DNA from: Candidatus Methylacidiphilum fumarolicum
GTDB lineage: Bacteria > Verrucomicrobiota > Verrucomicrobiia > Methylacidiphilales > Methylacidiphilaceae
NCBI RefSeq assembly: GCF_949774925.1
Contig: NZ_OX458932.1
Span: forward strand, 1,860,001-1,924,000
Length of the DNA: 64,000 bases
Direction of reading: 5' to 3'
Positions 1 to 9,021 of this stretch are shown piece after piece. The number at the start of each line of letters is the position of its first letter. The stretch's first letter is position 1. Position numbers and translations under genes: made by a program. Below the pieces are notes generated by a model. That model was not told the DNA's origin. It worked only from the letters and a program-made list of their open reading frames with translations, and did no database searches.

Positions 1-1
1 T

Positions 2-1018
2 GCTTCGGTCGTAGGCTATGAAGCTAATTTTTCAATTGTTAAAGCAATGTTTCAATCTGCTCTGAAAACCTACACTCAGAAATCATCAAGCCGAGAGGCC
101 TGGTCAAGCTTTTTTCATATCAGCTCAAAGGATGTGGTGGGCATAAAGATCAACGCATCGGGAGGGACCATCATGTCCACAAGAAAAGCTTTGGTCAATG
201 CCATAGTAGAAAGTCTTATGGAAGCAGGGGTTCCGTCCCAACATATTATCGTTTGGGACAAATACGAAGATGACCTTTATAACGCGAACTATCTCCCGCT
301 TACCGAAGATAGCCGCTATCTGGTCAAATCCGTGATTCCCCAAACCGGATTCGATCCAAAGGTATTTTATGTCAACGAAATTTTAGGCAAACTCATCTGG
401 GGAGACATGCTCTTTCAAGGACTCAAGCCTTCGCCATTTGAAAAGAAACAGGCTTCGGACTCAGAAGATAACGTTGCCAAATTGTACGAAAAAGGAGTTC
501 CAGTCAGCAGTCTCGAAAGACGGGTAAGTAACAAATCATTCTATGCGAAAATTGTCACTCAACTCTGCTCAAAAATTATCAACGTGCCCGTGTTCTGCGA
601 CAATCCCAACATCGGACTCAATGGTTGTCTGGCTTCGCTTGCTCTAGGAATGGTCGATAACACGCGGCGGTTCCAGGGAGAAGGGGTATGGGGCGATCCG
701 GCCATCGCTGAAATCCTCGATCAACCCATAGTCAGGAAAAAGGTCATCCTCCATGTTATGGATGCGTTGATTGCTGGATATGCTGGAGGTCCACAGTTCA
801 GCCCAGAATATGCGGTAGTGACTGGCAGTATTTATTTGAGTACGGATCCTGTCGCCATTGATTCCATCGTGCTTCCTCAAATGGACGCTTGGAGGATTTC
901 GGCAAGAATTCCCCCACTAAGTCCTTATTCCCATTACATTCAAACGGCTGAAGAATATGGTCTTGGTATAGCTGACAGTAGAAAAATTCAGGTTATCCGC
1001 AATTCCTTTCCTCCCTAA
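2..1018 (+). CDS. DUF362 family protein, 5' end outside the window
   Basis: The reading frame is open from base 2 with no stop, and the residues before the first ATG (position 47) continue the fold, so the true start probably lies upstream of the window. The visible part resembles DUF362 proteins: an early VVGIKIN segment, a stretch on a serial daughter-domain pattern (AIVESLMEAGVP), and a late YLSTDPVAIDSI segment near residue 265 that is typical of the family. DUF362 proteins often accompany iron-sulfur or redox proteins, but their reaction is unknown. No CxxCxxC ferredoxin cluster is visible here. The family call is fairly firm; the function is unassigned. Confidence 0.75.
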   Translation, partial: ASVVGYEANFSIVKAMFQSALKTYTQKSSSREAWSSFFHISSKDVVGIKINASGGTIMSTRKALVNAIVESLMEAGVPSQHIIVWDKYEDDLYNANYLPLTEDSRYLVKSVIPQTGFDPKVFYVNEILGKLIWGDMLFQGLKPSPFEKKQASDSEDNVAKLYEKGVPVSSLERRVSNKSFYAKIVTQLCSKIINVPVFCDNPNIGLNGCLASLALGMVDNTRRFQGEGVWGDPAIAEILDQPIVRKKVILHVMDALIAGYAGGPQFSPEYAVVTGSIYLSTDPVAIDSIVLPQMDAWRISARIPPLSPYSHYIQTAEEYGLGIADSRKIQVIRNSFPP

Positions 1019-1088
1019 AGATAAACTGTTGTTTGAAAGACTTTGCTTTTGTATTATAATGTTGCTTTTCTCTTTTTTTTAGTCACCT

Positions 1089-1874
1089 ATGAATCCATAC
1101 GACTCTCTTCCTGCAGACCCCTTACTCAGGATCCTCTCCATTATGACCATTTTAAGATCGCCCCAAGGCTGTCCCTGGGATAGGGAACAGACCCACAAGA
1201 GTCTGAAAGCAAAACTCATTGAGGAATGTTACGAGCTGATCGAAGCCATTGATTCTGAAGATATGGCATCAATGAAAGAAGAACTTGGAGACATACTTCT
1301 TCATGTCTTTTTCCATGCACAAATAGCTCAAGAAGAGGGAAACTTTTCTTTCTTGGAAGTTTTAGAGGACCTTTGCACCAAGCTAATACGCCGTCATCCT
1401 CATGTATTCGGTACCGAATCGGCCACCACTACCGATGAGGTCCATAAGCATTGGGAAAAAATTAAGAAAGCAGAAAAACCGCATAGAGAAAGCTTATTCG
1501 ACGGTATTCCATCCCTCCTACCACCCCTTCTCAAAGCTATAAAGCTCCAATCCAGGGCTTCCAAAATGCATCTGGATTGGACTAGTCCAGAAGGTCCACT
1601 GTTGAAAATGGAAGAAGAACTCCAAGAAATCAAAGAAGCCTACAAGGGAAAGGATCTAGAAAAGATTAAAAAAGAAATTGGCGATCTTATTTTTTCAGCA
1701 ATCAATTTTGCAAGATGGCTTGGGATCGATCCAGAAGAAGCTATTAAAGACTCCTTGTTGACTTTTGAAAAAAGATGTCGGTTTGTCGAAAAAGAACTTA
1801 AAGACAAAGCCAATCCAGTTTCCCCTGAAGAACTGGACAGGCTATGGGAAAGAGCCAAAGAGAAATATTCCTAA
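1089..1874 (+). CDS. mazG: Nucleoside triphosphate pyrophosphohydrolase MazG
   Basis: This 261-residue protein has the usual two-domain MazG length (E. coli MazG is about 263 residues). It hydrolyses NTPs and dNTPs to monophosphates plus pyrophosphate in the cytoplasm, cleaning the nucleotide pool. The N-terminal domain opens with a CPWDREQTHKSL segment and carries the metal-binding EECYELIEA and EELGDILLHVFFHA helices (about residues 45-80). The second domain repeats the pattern with EEELQEIKEA and KKEIGDLIFSAINFAR (about residues 175-208). The gene stands alone, 70 bases after the DUF362 gene. Confidence 0.95.
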   Translation: MNPYDSLPADPLLRILSIMTILRSPQGCPWDREQTHKSLKAKLIEECYELIEAIDSEDMASMKEELGDILLHVFFHAQIAQEEGNFSFLEVLEDLCTKLIRRHPHVFGTESATTTDEVHKHWEKIKKAEKPHRESLFDGIPSLLPPLLKAIKLQSRASKMHLDWTSPEGPLLKMEEELQEIKEAYKGKDLEKIKKEIGDLIFSAINFARWLGIDPEEAIKDSLLTFEKRCRFVEKELKDKANPVSPEELDRLWERAKEKYS

Positions 1875-1920
1875 TAGTTTGTTAGAGGATGGGCTGGAGG
1901 CTCTGTCCTTCTCCTTTTCG

Positions 1921-2060
1921 ACTTGATTGTGTCTCTAAGGAAGCTAAAATAAAAAAAATAGAAAGTGATGCTTCGAGCACAGCGGCGCACTATTTCGGAG
2001 TAGCTGTAAGCTGGATATCAAAGTTTTTTAGCTACTATAGCTCAACTACTAGTCAGCAAA
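1921..2060 (+). pseudogene. Possible relic of an IS630-type transposase N-terminus
   Basis: This gap between mazG and the M14 peptidase gene holds a short open frame reading approximately AAHYFGVAVSWISKF, flanked by a degenerate SLDCVSKEAK segment. It resembles the helix-turn-helix start of IS630-family transposases (consensus AAxxFGVSxSxVxK). The frame ends at a TGA shortly after and no catalytic DDE region follows, so at most a fragment remains. No inverted repeats were recognised. The assignment rests on a short similarity only. The rest of the 1875-2212 gap shows nothing else. Confidence 0.35.
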
Positions 2061-2212
2061 CCGTGTGAGCTATCCTCCTTAAAAAGCCAATAGCTTCTGA
2101 GGCTTGGCTATAAGCCCATAGACTCTGTTTCTATTATATATTTTAATGATTTTCGAACTGAATAAAAAAAATTGTTATTAAAGATGTTAGTTCCTCAAAA
2201 TATTCTCTAGTT

Positions 2213-2965
2213 ATGACAGTACCATTTCATGATCCACTGTGGGTTCAGAAAAAAATTACAAGTCTAAGCAAAAAACTGGGCTGGAAAAAGAAGCACCTTG
2301 CTACCATTAGCAAATATCCAATAACCGCTCTTTTTTCTTCGGCATCTAGTCCCTCTGCAAAACATGTCTATCTTTCTGCAGGCATCCATGGAGATGAACC
2401 AGCGGGTGTTTTAGCTCTTATTGAATGGTTGGAAAATTTTTCAACGGCTTCTTACAATTACCAATTTACTGTGATTCCTCTTATCAATCCCTGGGGACTG
2501 AAACATAACAGTCGACTAAACGAGCAGGGAATCGATCTTAACAGAGCTTTTCATAAAGTTGATCTATCCCCTATCAAGGAAATCCGGCTCTTTTTAGAAG
2601 ATCGCACCCCTTTTGATTTGGCTTTAATTTTACATGAGGACTACGATGCGCAAGGGGTCTATCTCTATGAAACTCCCGCAAACCTTTGCTTAGGTAAAAA
2701 GATCCTAGAGGAAGTTTCGAAGATCTGTGCTATCGATAACCGACCAAAAATTGAAGGACGAAAACACAATGGGGGTGTCCTCTCTAGACCCGTCAAAAAA
2801 AGTTGGTTTGAAAAAAATGGCTATCCAGAAGCCATTTATTTTTATTTTCAATTAGGCTGCAAGAAAATCTACACAATCGAGACCCCATCCGAATGGGATA
2901 TTGCCAAAAGAGTTCAGGCGCATCTCTTAGCGATCGATACGGCGCTTTCATTGCTTAACTCTTAG
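2213..2965 (+). CDS. M14-family zinc carboxypeptidase / succinylglutamate desuccinylase-like protein
   Basis: The 250-residue protein has the M14 zinc site: H59 and E62 in GIHGDEPAG, and H141 in LILHEDYDA. R111 in DLNRAF matches the substrate carboxylate-binding arginine and E223 in TIETPSEW is a plausible catalytic glutamate. The family includes murein peptide amidase MpaA-type carboxypeptidases and succinylglutamate/aspartate deacylases; the sequence alone does not decide between them. No signal peptide is visible, so a cytoplasmic role such as peptidoglycan-peptide recycling is possible. The gene is monocistronic and converges with plsC. Confidence 0.8.
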   Translation: MTVPFHDPLWVQKKITSLSKKLGWKKKHLATISKYPITALFSSASSPSAKHVYLSAGIHGDEPAGVLALIEWLENFSTASYNYQFTVIPLINPWGLKHNSRLNEQGIDLNRAFHKVDLSPIKEIRLFLEDRTPFDLALILHEDYDAQGVYLYETPANLCLGKKILEEVSKICAIDNRPKIEGRKHNGGVLSRPVKKSWFEKNGYPEAIYFYFQLGCKKIYTIETPSEWDIAKRVQAHLLAIDTALSLLNS

Positions 2966-3116
2966 CAACAAACAGTGCCTTCTTACCTTGGAGCTTCATC
3001 CAAGACCAGCATCGATGTAAGCGCTAACAGAATCTCTATTACCTAGAGGAAATAAAAGAAAGAGAGAGCATCAAGAAGATAGGAAGAGAAGTCAGAGTTT
3101 TAAAGAACAGCTTTTT

Positions 3117-3872
3117 TCAAAAACGGCGAGGTTTTTCCTTCCACCTTTGCTGCGCTGAGCAAGGCCATTCAAACGGATCGATATTATACTCTTTTACAAG
3201 CTGCCAAAAAAGCATAAGGAGATACTCATGGATTCTTTTGGTTAATTCCCCTCTTTTCTCCGAAGCTCCCGGATAAATCAGTTCGCCAAATTTTACGAAT
3301 ATTCTTGGTTTATAAAACCAAGTCTTTGGCTGATAAAGAAGATCGGAGCCAACAATGACCGTAGGTAAGATTGGACACTGGGATAATTGGCAAAGAACGG
3401 CTGGACTCAACGAAAGTTTGGCTCCCAACAAAATGGAATTTTTACCATGCCTGATCCCTCTTTCTGGAAATAATCCAACCAATCGACCCGCTTTGAGTCG
3501 ACTGACTATGGATTTTGCGGCTTTCGGATCCATCCGCTCTCTATCTACTGGAATGACATTGAGGTTCGTCAAAATCTGAGAAAGAACGAGATCATTGAAC
3601 AGTTTCCCATCGGCTACATAATCGATTGGCCGAGGAGAATACATGCCTAAGATGATGGGATCAAAATGACTAATATGATTAGACACAAGCAGACAGCCTC
3701 CGCTCAAGGGGATTTTCTCTAGTCCCTGAATATGCATTTTAGAGGATAAAGTTAAAATCCTTTTGCAAATGACACCAGAAAAGAAGAAAAAACCATCTCT
3801 AGCACGTTGATTCATAGGAAAGTCAAAAAAATCGAACATTCGACTTTTTGCCTTTTTTGGAGACAATGACAA
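3117..3872 (-). CDS. plsC: 1-acyl-glycerol-3-phosphate acyltransferase (PlsC family)
   Basis: A 251-residue lysophospholipid acyltransferase. The catalytic HX4D motif is at H66-D71 (NHISHFD) and the acceptor-binding motif appears as LFPERGIRHG near residues 134-143. The enzyme would acylate lysophosphatidic acid at the inner membrane in phospholipid synthesis. It is the last gene of the leftward run secA-cinA-aat-plsC, 31 bases behind aat. The family is certain; the exact acceptor is not, because the family also acylates other lysolipids. Confidence 0.85.
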   Translation of the reverse strand: MSLSPKKAKSRMFDFFDFPMNQRARDGFFFFSGVICKRILTLSSKMHIQGLEKIPLSGGCLLVSNHISHFDPIILGMYSPRPIDYVADGKLFNDLVLSQILTNLNVIPVDRERMDPKAAKSIVSRLKAGRLVGLFPERGIRHGKNSILLGAKLSLSPAVLCQLSQCPILPTVIVGSDLLYQPKTWFYKPRIFVKFGELIYPGASEKRGELTKRIHEYLLMLFWQLVKEYNIDPFEWPCSAQQRWKEKPRRF

Positions 3873-3903
3873 GAAAAAGTTTTTCCCTAAAATTTTTAGG
3901 TTT

Positions 3904-4566
3904 TTAGACGAAGCTAGTCGGAACTTTTAAAGCTTGAGAGAGCCTTTGAAGATATTCACTACGTGGAATATCCACGGCACCCATAAGCCGGGTTACCGGC
4001 GTTGCAACCTGCGTATCAAATAGGACAAAACCTCTTTCTCTTAGATGGGCAATGGTGAAAGCTAGAGCTGCTTTCGACGCATCAGTCACTCTATGGAACA
4101 TTGATTCTCCAGCAAAAAACCCACCAATCGAAACGCCATAGAGGCCTCCCGCTAGCATCCCTTTGTACCAGACTTCCACGCTATGCGCATACCCATAGCG
4201 ATGCAAATCGGTATAGGCTTTTATAAACCGTGGACTGATCCAGGTATGTTCTCTGCCAGGAGCTGGCTTTGCGCAATTTTGAATCACCTCGCCAAAACAC
4301 TGGTTGATAGAAAATTGAAATTGCCCTTGCCTTATTTTTTGCGCTAGGCGTCTAGGAGGCTTGAAAGAAGCTATATCAAATATCGCTCTTGGATCAGGAG
4401 ACCACCACGTCAGTGGTCGATCGGTCCAGGGAAATATGCCAGAACGATACCCCGCTAGCAGCCTAGAAATCGATAAATCCCCACCCACCGCGACAAGTCC
4501 ATCGGGATCAGCTTTCGCTACATCTGGAAATTGTATCCGAAAAATATTTAGAATGACAGCTGCCAC
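3904..4566 (-). CDS. aat: Leucyl/phenylalanyl-tRNA--protein transferase
   Basis: A 220-residue Aat protein, close to the family's usual length. It transfers Leu or Phe from tRNA to N-terminal Arg or Lys of proteins and feeds the N-degron pathway. Diagnostic segments are FPDVAKADPDGLVAVGGDLS, then YRSGIFPWT and WWSPDPRAI in the first 60 residues, and later GGLYGVSIGGFFAGESMFH. The gene lies 46 bases after cinA and 31 before plsC on the same strand, so co-transcription is likely. Confidence 0.96.
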   Translation of the reverse strand: MAAVILNIFRIQFPDVAKADPDGLVAVGGDLSISRLLAGYRSGIFPWTDRPLTWWSPDPRAIFDIASFKPPRRLAQKIRQGQFQFSINQCFGEVIQNCAKPAPGREHTWISPRFIKAYTDLHRYGYAHSVEVWYKGMLAGGLYGVSIGGFFAGESMFHRVTDASKAALAFTIAHLRERGFVLFDTQVATPVTRLMGAVDIPRSEYLQRLSQALKVPTSFV

Positions 4567-4612
4567 GGTTATAAAATTAACAAAAAATAAATTAATGCAA
4601 CATTTAATTTTC

Positions 4613-5854
4613 TTAACATTTAGGCAAATTTTTGTCGAGAATAGAGCGTCTTAATAGATCTATACCAAATTGGGATACAAGTCGTTTAAAAGTCAGTCTA
4701 TCGGAAGGGAAAAACCGTTCATAGGATCTTATCGGTTTTCCTTTTCTCCCGACGGCTAACCAAACAAGCCCCACGGGCTTTTCTGGAGTACCGCCTTGAG
4801 GTCCAGCAATACCAGTGACAGCAAGGGATATATCTGCACCGCTTGCTTCCAAAGCACCTAGCGCCATAGCTTCTGCGACTTCCCTGCTAACGGCACCTAC
4901 GGAAGAAAAGAGATCGCTGTGGACTTTCAATTGAGAGATTTTCGCTTCGTTCGAATAGGTCACCCAGCCATAGGTAAAGACTGCTGAGCTTCCAGGTACA
5001 TCAGTCAGCCTGTTGCTTATCAAGCCCCCCGTGCAGGACTCAGCGGTAGCAACTTTCAAATTCCTTGCCGCAGCACTTTTAATAACGACCTCTTCGAGCG
5101 TTTGGTCTTCTAGGGTATACAAATCATCACCGAAGGCTTCGCTCAGAAGCTGAGCTATCTTCCCTGTAGCAGCTGGGTCTTTGAAAAGCAATCTTAGAGA
5201 GACTTCTCCGGGGCTTTCACAATACCCTATTTCCTCTATACCAACTAACTTCAATTTCGATTCTATTTTTTCTTGTATGATCGATTCGGGCACTCCAATG
5301 ATGCGACAAACTAACCGGGTGGTTTTTTCGGAATGAAAATGGGCTTTCCACCAGGGAATGATGCTTTTTTTCCACATCGGTTCGAGTTCCCTTGGCGGTC
5401 CTGGAAGCAAGATCAAGTAATGGCCTTCTTTTTCAATGATAGCTCCACAAGCCGTACCATAAGGGTTTTCCAAAATAAGAGAGTTTTCAGGGAAAAACGA
5501 CTGTTTTTGCACTGCCCATTCAGGAGCTTGAATTCCTTGGGCTTCATAGAGGGATTGCACCTGTTTCGAAACTTCTGGATAAAAAACCAAGGGAAGATTA
5601 AGGGCTTCTGCCGCAGCCTCCCTTGTCATATCATCCGATGTTGGTCCTAAGCCGCCTGTAACAATCGTAACGGTGGAACGATGAAAAGAAGTTTTAATCA
5701 CTTCTTTCAGCTCGTCCCCATCCCCCACAGTCTGTTGTAAAGCAATTCTTCCATCAAGGAAAAAGAGTTGATTGGCTAGAAATTCTAGATGCGTATTGGG
5801 CTTATATCCCAATATGATTTCCGTCCCCGTATTGATCAATTCAATTCTCATCAA
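4613..5854 (-). CDS. cinA: CinA-family protein (nicotinamide-nucleotide amidase type)
   Basis: At 413 residues this is a full-length two-domain CinA. The N-terminal part is a MoaB/MogA-like (MoCF) domain starting ELINTGTEIILG and containing TGGLGPTSDDMTRE. The C-terminal CinA domain carries ATAESCTGGLIS and AVTGIAGPQGGTPEKPVG, which in the family hosts NMN deamidase activity. It would act in pyridine nucleotide salvage. The gene follows secA by 27 bases and precedes aat by 46. Confidence 0.93.
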   Translation of the reverse strand: MMRIELINTGTEIILGYKPNTHLEFLANQLFFLDGRIALQQTVGDGDELKEVIKTSFHRSTVTIVTGGLGPTSDDMTREAAAEALNLPLVFYPEVSKQVQSLYEAQGIQAPEWAVQKQSFFPENSLILENPYGTACGAIIEKEGHYLILLPGPPRELEPMWKKSIIPWWKAHFHSEKTTRLVCRIIGVPESIIQEKIESKLKLVGIEEIGYCESPGEVSLRLLFKDPAATGKIAQLLSEAFGDDLYTLEDQTLEEVVIKSAAARNLKVATAESCTGGLISNRLTDVPGSSAVFTYGWVTYSNEAKISQLKVHSDLFSSVGAVSREVAEAMALGALEASGADISLAVTGIAGPQGGTPEKPVGLVWLAVGRKGKPIRSYERFFPSDRLTFKRLVSQFGIDLLRRSILDKNLPKC

Positions 5855-5881
5855 AAAGAACTATTCCAGGCTCATCTAAGC

Positions 5882-8800
5882 TCATTTCTTTGCCTCTCGA
5901 TGCCCTTCTTCTGGATAGGGATATTCCATAGCTATCTTTAAACAGCATTTAGCTCCTTGGGCACCACAACAATTTTTAAATTTTTTCCTTGGATCCAACG
6001 GACAGGGATCATTCCTTCCCATTTTTGGCCCGGATCTTCTCACAGGCAAGCTTACTTTCGCTGCCTTTTTTTCTTGTCCCCCCTCTTCCTCCTCTTCATG
6101 AGCAACAGGAGGAATTGACGTCGGCAGCTGATCGGTATGTTCACTACGCGTCAATGAAGAAAGAAATTGTTCAAAAGCGACAACACTAGAAGCCGATCTG
6201 AATAGATTATGAGCTATCTCTTTTTTGATTCGATCCATAAGATCCTCAAAAAGAAGATAGGCTTCCTGCTTGTATTCGATCAAAGGATCTTTCTGCCCAT
6301 AGGCTCTTAATCCAATGCTGCCTCGAAGGCCATCCATTGAGTAGAGATGCTCCTGCCATAGCTTGTCAATAGCCGAAAGGACAATGTATTTTTCCAGAGA
6401 AATCAACTCATCGCTTTTCTCAAATTTAATCTTTAATTCATAGGCTTTCCTGACCTTATCTAAAATATAATCGCTTATCTCTTTCTCAGTCCCCAACTTT
6501 TCGATTTCTTCCGGTTTCACCACAATCGGAAACATTTGATTGACCCAATGGGTAAGCCCCACAAAATCTGGATGTTCTCCACTGCTAATTCTGCTTTTTA
6601 CCTCCTTTTCAATCACTTCCTGAACCGCTGAAAAAATTTCTTCTCGGGGATTATCCGTTTCTAGGATTTCATTGCGGTACCCATAAACCACTTCTCTTTG
6701 CAGATTCAGCACGTCATCATACTGGAGGGTGTGTTTGCGAATCATGTAATTTCTCTGTTCTACCCTTTTCTGAGCAGCCGCCACCGCTTTAGTCAGCCAT
6801 GGATGCTCTAGCTCCTCATCCTCCTTCATTCCCATACTAGTCAAAAGAGAAGCAATTTTCCTAGAATCCCCAAAATTCCTCATCAGATCATCTTCTAGAG
6901 AAATATAAAATTTTGAGATCCCTGGATCTCCTTGTCGGGCGCATCGACCCCGCAACTGGAGATCGATCCGTCTAGCCTCATGCCTTTCTGTTCCCAAAAC
7001 ATAGAGTCCCCCAAGCTCCGCAACCCCTTCCCCTAGCTTAATATCCGTGCCTCTTCCTGCCATATTCGTCGCAATCGTCACCGCTCCCCGTAAACCCGCA
7101 CGCGCAATAATTTCAGCTTCCTGTTGATGATGTTTGGCATTGAGAACGTTATGCGGGATGTTTTCCCTTTTAAGCATTCGACTCAAAAGTTCGGAAGCTT
7201 CAACGGAAATCGTGCCAACCAGCACGGGTTGTCCCTTAGCATGCAGCTCCTTTATCTTCTGGACTATATTTTGGTACTTCGCCCGGCGCGTCTTAAAAAT
7301 GGTATCTTCATAATCTATTCTACGGCAAGGCTTATTCGTCGGAATAACCACCACATCTAGCTTATATATATCATGAAACTCATTGGCCTCTGTCTCTGCG
7401 GTGCCTGTCATTCCAGCCAGTTTCTTATAAAGCCTAAAATAATTTTGTATGGTTATAGTCGCCAAGGTCTGCGTTTCTCTATCAATTTGCACCCCTTCTT
7501 TAGCTTCTATGGCCTGATGCAAGCCCTCACTCCATCGTCTTCCAGGCATAAGCCTCCCCGTAAACTCATCAACAATAACAACTTTATTGTCCTGAATCAC
7601 GTAATGGACATCCTTTTCATACAGGCAGTAGGCTCTTAACAACTGGGAAACACAATGGATCCTTTCGGTTGCTTCTTCATATTTCTGTTGGGCTTGTAAC
7701 CGAATTTTTTCTTTCTCCTGAATATCCAAACCAGGATTTTTGTCTAACTGATCGAAGAGAGCAGCTAGATCTGGAGGAGCGAAATAATCGGGATCAGTTG
7801 GATTTAAAAACTTTCTTCCCCTTTCGCTGATGTCTACCTCGTTGTTTTTCTCATCGATAGAAAAAAGTAGTTCTTCTTTTATGGCATATAGTTCGGTTCT
7901 ACGCGAATCCTGGTAAAGAGAAAGCTCGGCATCATCCATATACCTTCTAATCTCTGGGTCTTCCAAGAATTTCATTAGTTGTTTATTCCTGGGCATACCC
8001 AGCTTTATTTTGAAAAGGAGTCGACCGATCTTTTCTTTATTGGCTGCCTTATCCTTAAGCAACCCTTGCACTTCCTCGGCCATGCGAGCGCATTCGATCA
8101 CTTGTTGTTGAACCAGCCGGCTGACTTGAGGCTTGTAGCGACTATATTCCTGAGTAGCTCCTACGGTGGCAGGACCTGAAATGATCAATGGCGTGCGGGC
8201 TTCATCAATGAGGATACTGTCCACTTCATCGATAATCGCATAAAAATGGCCTCTTTGAACTTTCTCCTCTTTTTGCGTCACGATGCTGTTATCCCTAAGA
8301 TAATCAAAGCCAAACTCACTATTAGTCCCATAGGTAACATCACAGGCATACTGCGCTCTGCGTTCCTCATAAGACTGTCCTTGTTGGAGACAGCCCACCG
8401 TTAGATTCAAAAACCGATAAATCTCCCCCATCCACTCACTGTCTCTAGCTGCCAAATAATCGTTGACGGTTACCACATGTACCCCTTGACCAAGCAAGGC
8501 ATTTAAATAAACAGGCAGAGTGGCCACCAAAGTTTTTCCTTCGCCGGTGGCCATTTCAGCAATCTTTCCCATGTGCAGGACAATGCCCCCTAAAAGCTGG
8601 ACATCAAAAGGGACCATGTCCCAAACAACCGGATGGCCGCGAACAATAATCACTTTGCCGCTTTCCTTAAACCTGCGACAGACATGTTTTACCACAGCAA
8701 AAGCTTCGGGAAGTAGATCATCAAGGCTTTCCCCTTCGTTAAGCCGTTTTTTAAATTCAAAAGTCTTATTGGACAGAGCCTCATCAGAAAGGGCAAAAAG

Positions 8801-8902
8801 ATCCTTTTCTAGCTCGTTGATTCTATGGACAATGGGCCATAGCCGACTCAGCTCTCGTTCATTTTTTGAGCCAAATACTTTTTGAAGCAATTGCTTTATC
8901 AT
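5882..8902 (-). CDS. secA: Preprotein translocase ATPase SecA
   Basis: The 1006-residue SecA drives protein export through SecYEG. Visible motifs are Walker A MATGEGKTL, the DEAD-type box IIDEVDSILIDEARTP, and the helicase motif TNMAGRGTDIKLG. It exceeds E. coli SecA (901) mainly by an insertion of roughly 100 residues after IISGPA, a pattern seen in several Gram-negative phyla. The C-terminal zinc-binding tail is odd: it reads GRNDPCPLDPRKKFKNCCG where the usual form has CPCGSGKKxK, so the second zinc cysteine is missing. It heads the secA-cinA-aat-plsC run. Confidence 0.98.
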   Translation of the reverse strand: MIKQLLQKVFGSKNERELSRLWPIVHRINELEKDLFALSDEALSNKTFEFKKRLNEGESLDDLLPEAFAVVKHVCRRFKESGKVIIVRGHPVVWDMVPFDVQLLGGIVLHMGKIAEMATGEGKTLVATLPVYLNALLGQGVHVVTVNDYLAARDSEWMGEIYRFLNLTVGCLQQGQSYEERRAQYACDVTYGTNSEFGFDYLRDNSIVTQKEEKVQRGHFYAIIDEVDSILIDEARTPLIISGPATVGATQEYSRYKPQVSRLVQQQVIECARMAEEVQGLLKDKAANKEKIGRLLFKIKLGMPRNKQLMKFLEDPEIRRYMDDAELSLYQDSRRTELYAIKEELLFSIDEKNNEVDISERGRKFLNPTDPDYFAPPDLAALFDQLDKNPGLDIQEKEKIRLQAQQKYEEATERIHCVSQLLRAYCLYEKDVHYVIQDNKVVIVDEFTGRLMPGRRWSEGLHQAIEAKEGVQIDRETQTLATITIQNYFRLYKKLAGMTGTAETEANEFHDIYKLDVVVIPTNKPCRRIDYEDTIFKTRRAKYQNIVQKIKELHAKGQPVLVGTISVEASELLSRMLKRENIPHNVLNAKHHQQEAEIIARAGLRGAVTIATNMAGRGTDIKLGEGVAELGGLYVLGTERHEARRIDLQLRGRCARQGDPGISKFYISLEDDLMRNFGDSRKIASLLTSMGMKEDEELEHPWLTKAVAAAQKRVEQRNYMIRKHTLQYDDVLNLQREVVYGYRNEILETDNPREEIFSAVQEVIEKEVKSRISSGEHPDFVGLTHWVNQMFPIVVKPEEIEKLGTEKEISDYILDKVRKAYELKIKFEKSDELISLEKYIVLSAIDKLWQEHLYSMDGLRGSIGLRAYGQKDPLIEYKQEAYLLFEDLMDRIKKEIAHNLFRSASSVVAFEQFLSSLTRSEHTDQLPTSIPPVAHEEEEEGGQEKKAAKVSLPVRRSGPKMGRNDPCPLDPRKKFKNCCGAQGAKCCLKIAMEYPYPEEGHREAKK

Positions 8903-9021
8903 ATCTCTTCTTTCTATTCCACAATCTTGAATAGAGAAAAAACTCTTTTTTTATTTCATGTGTAAAATAATCTAGAAAAAAAATACACGCTTTTCTCTTC
9001 GATAGCTAATAGCAAAAAATC

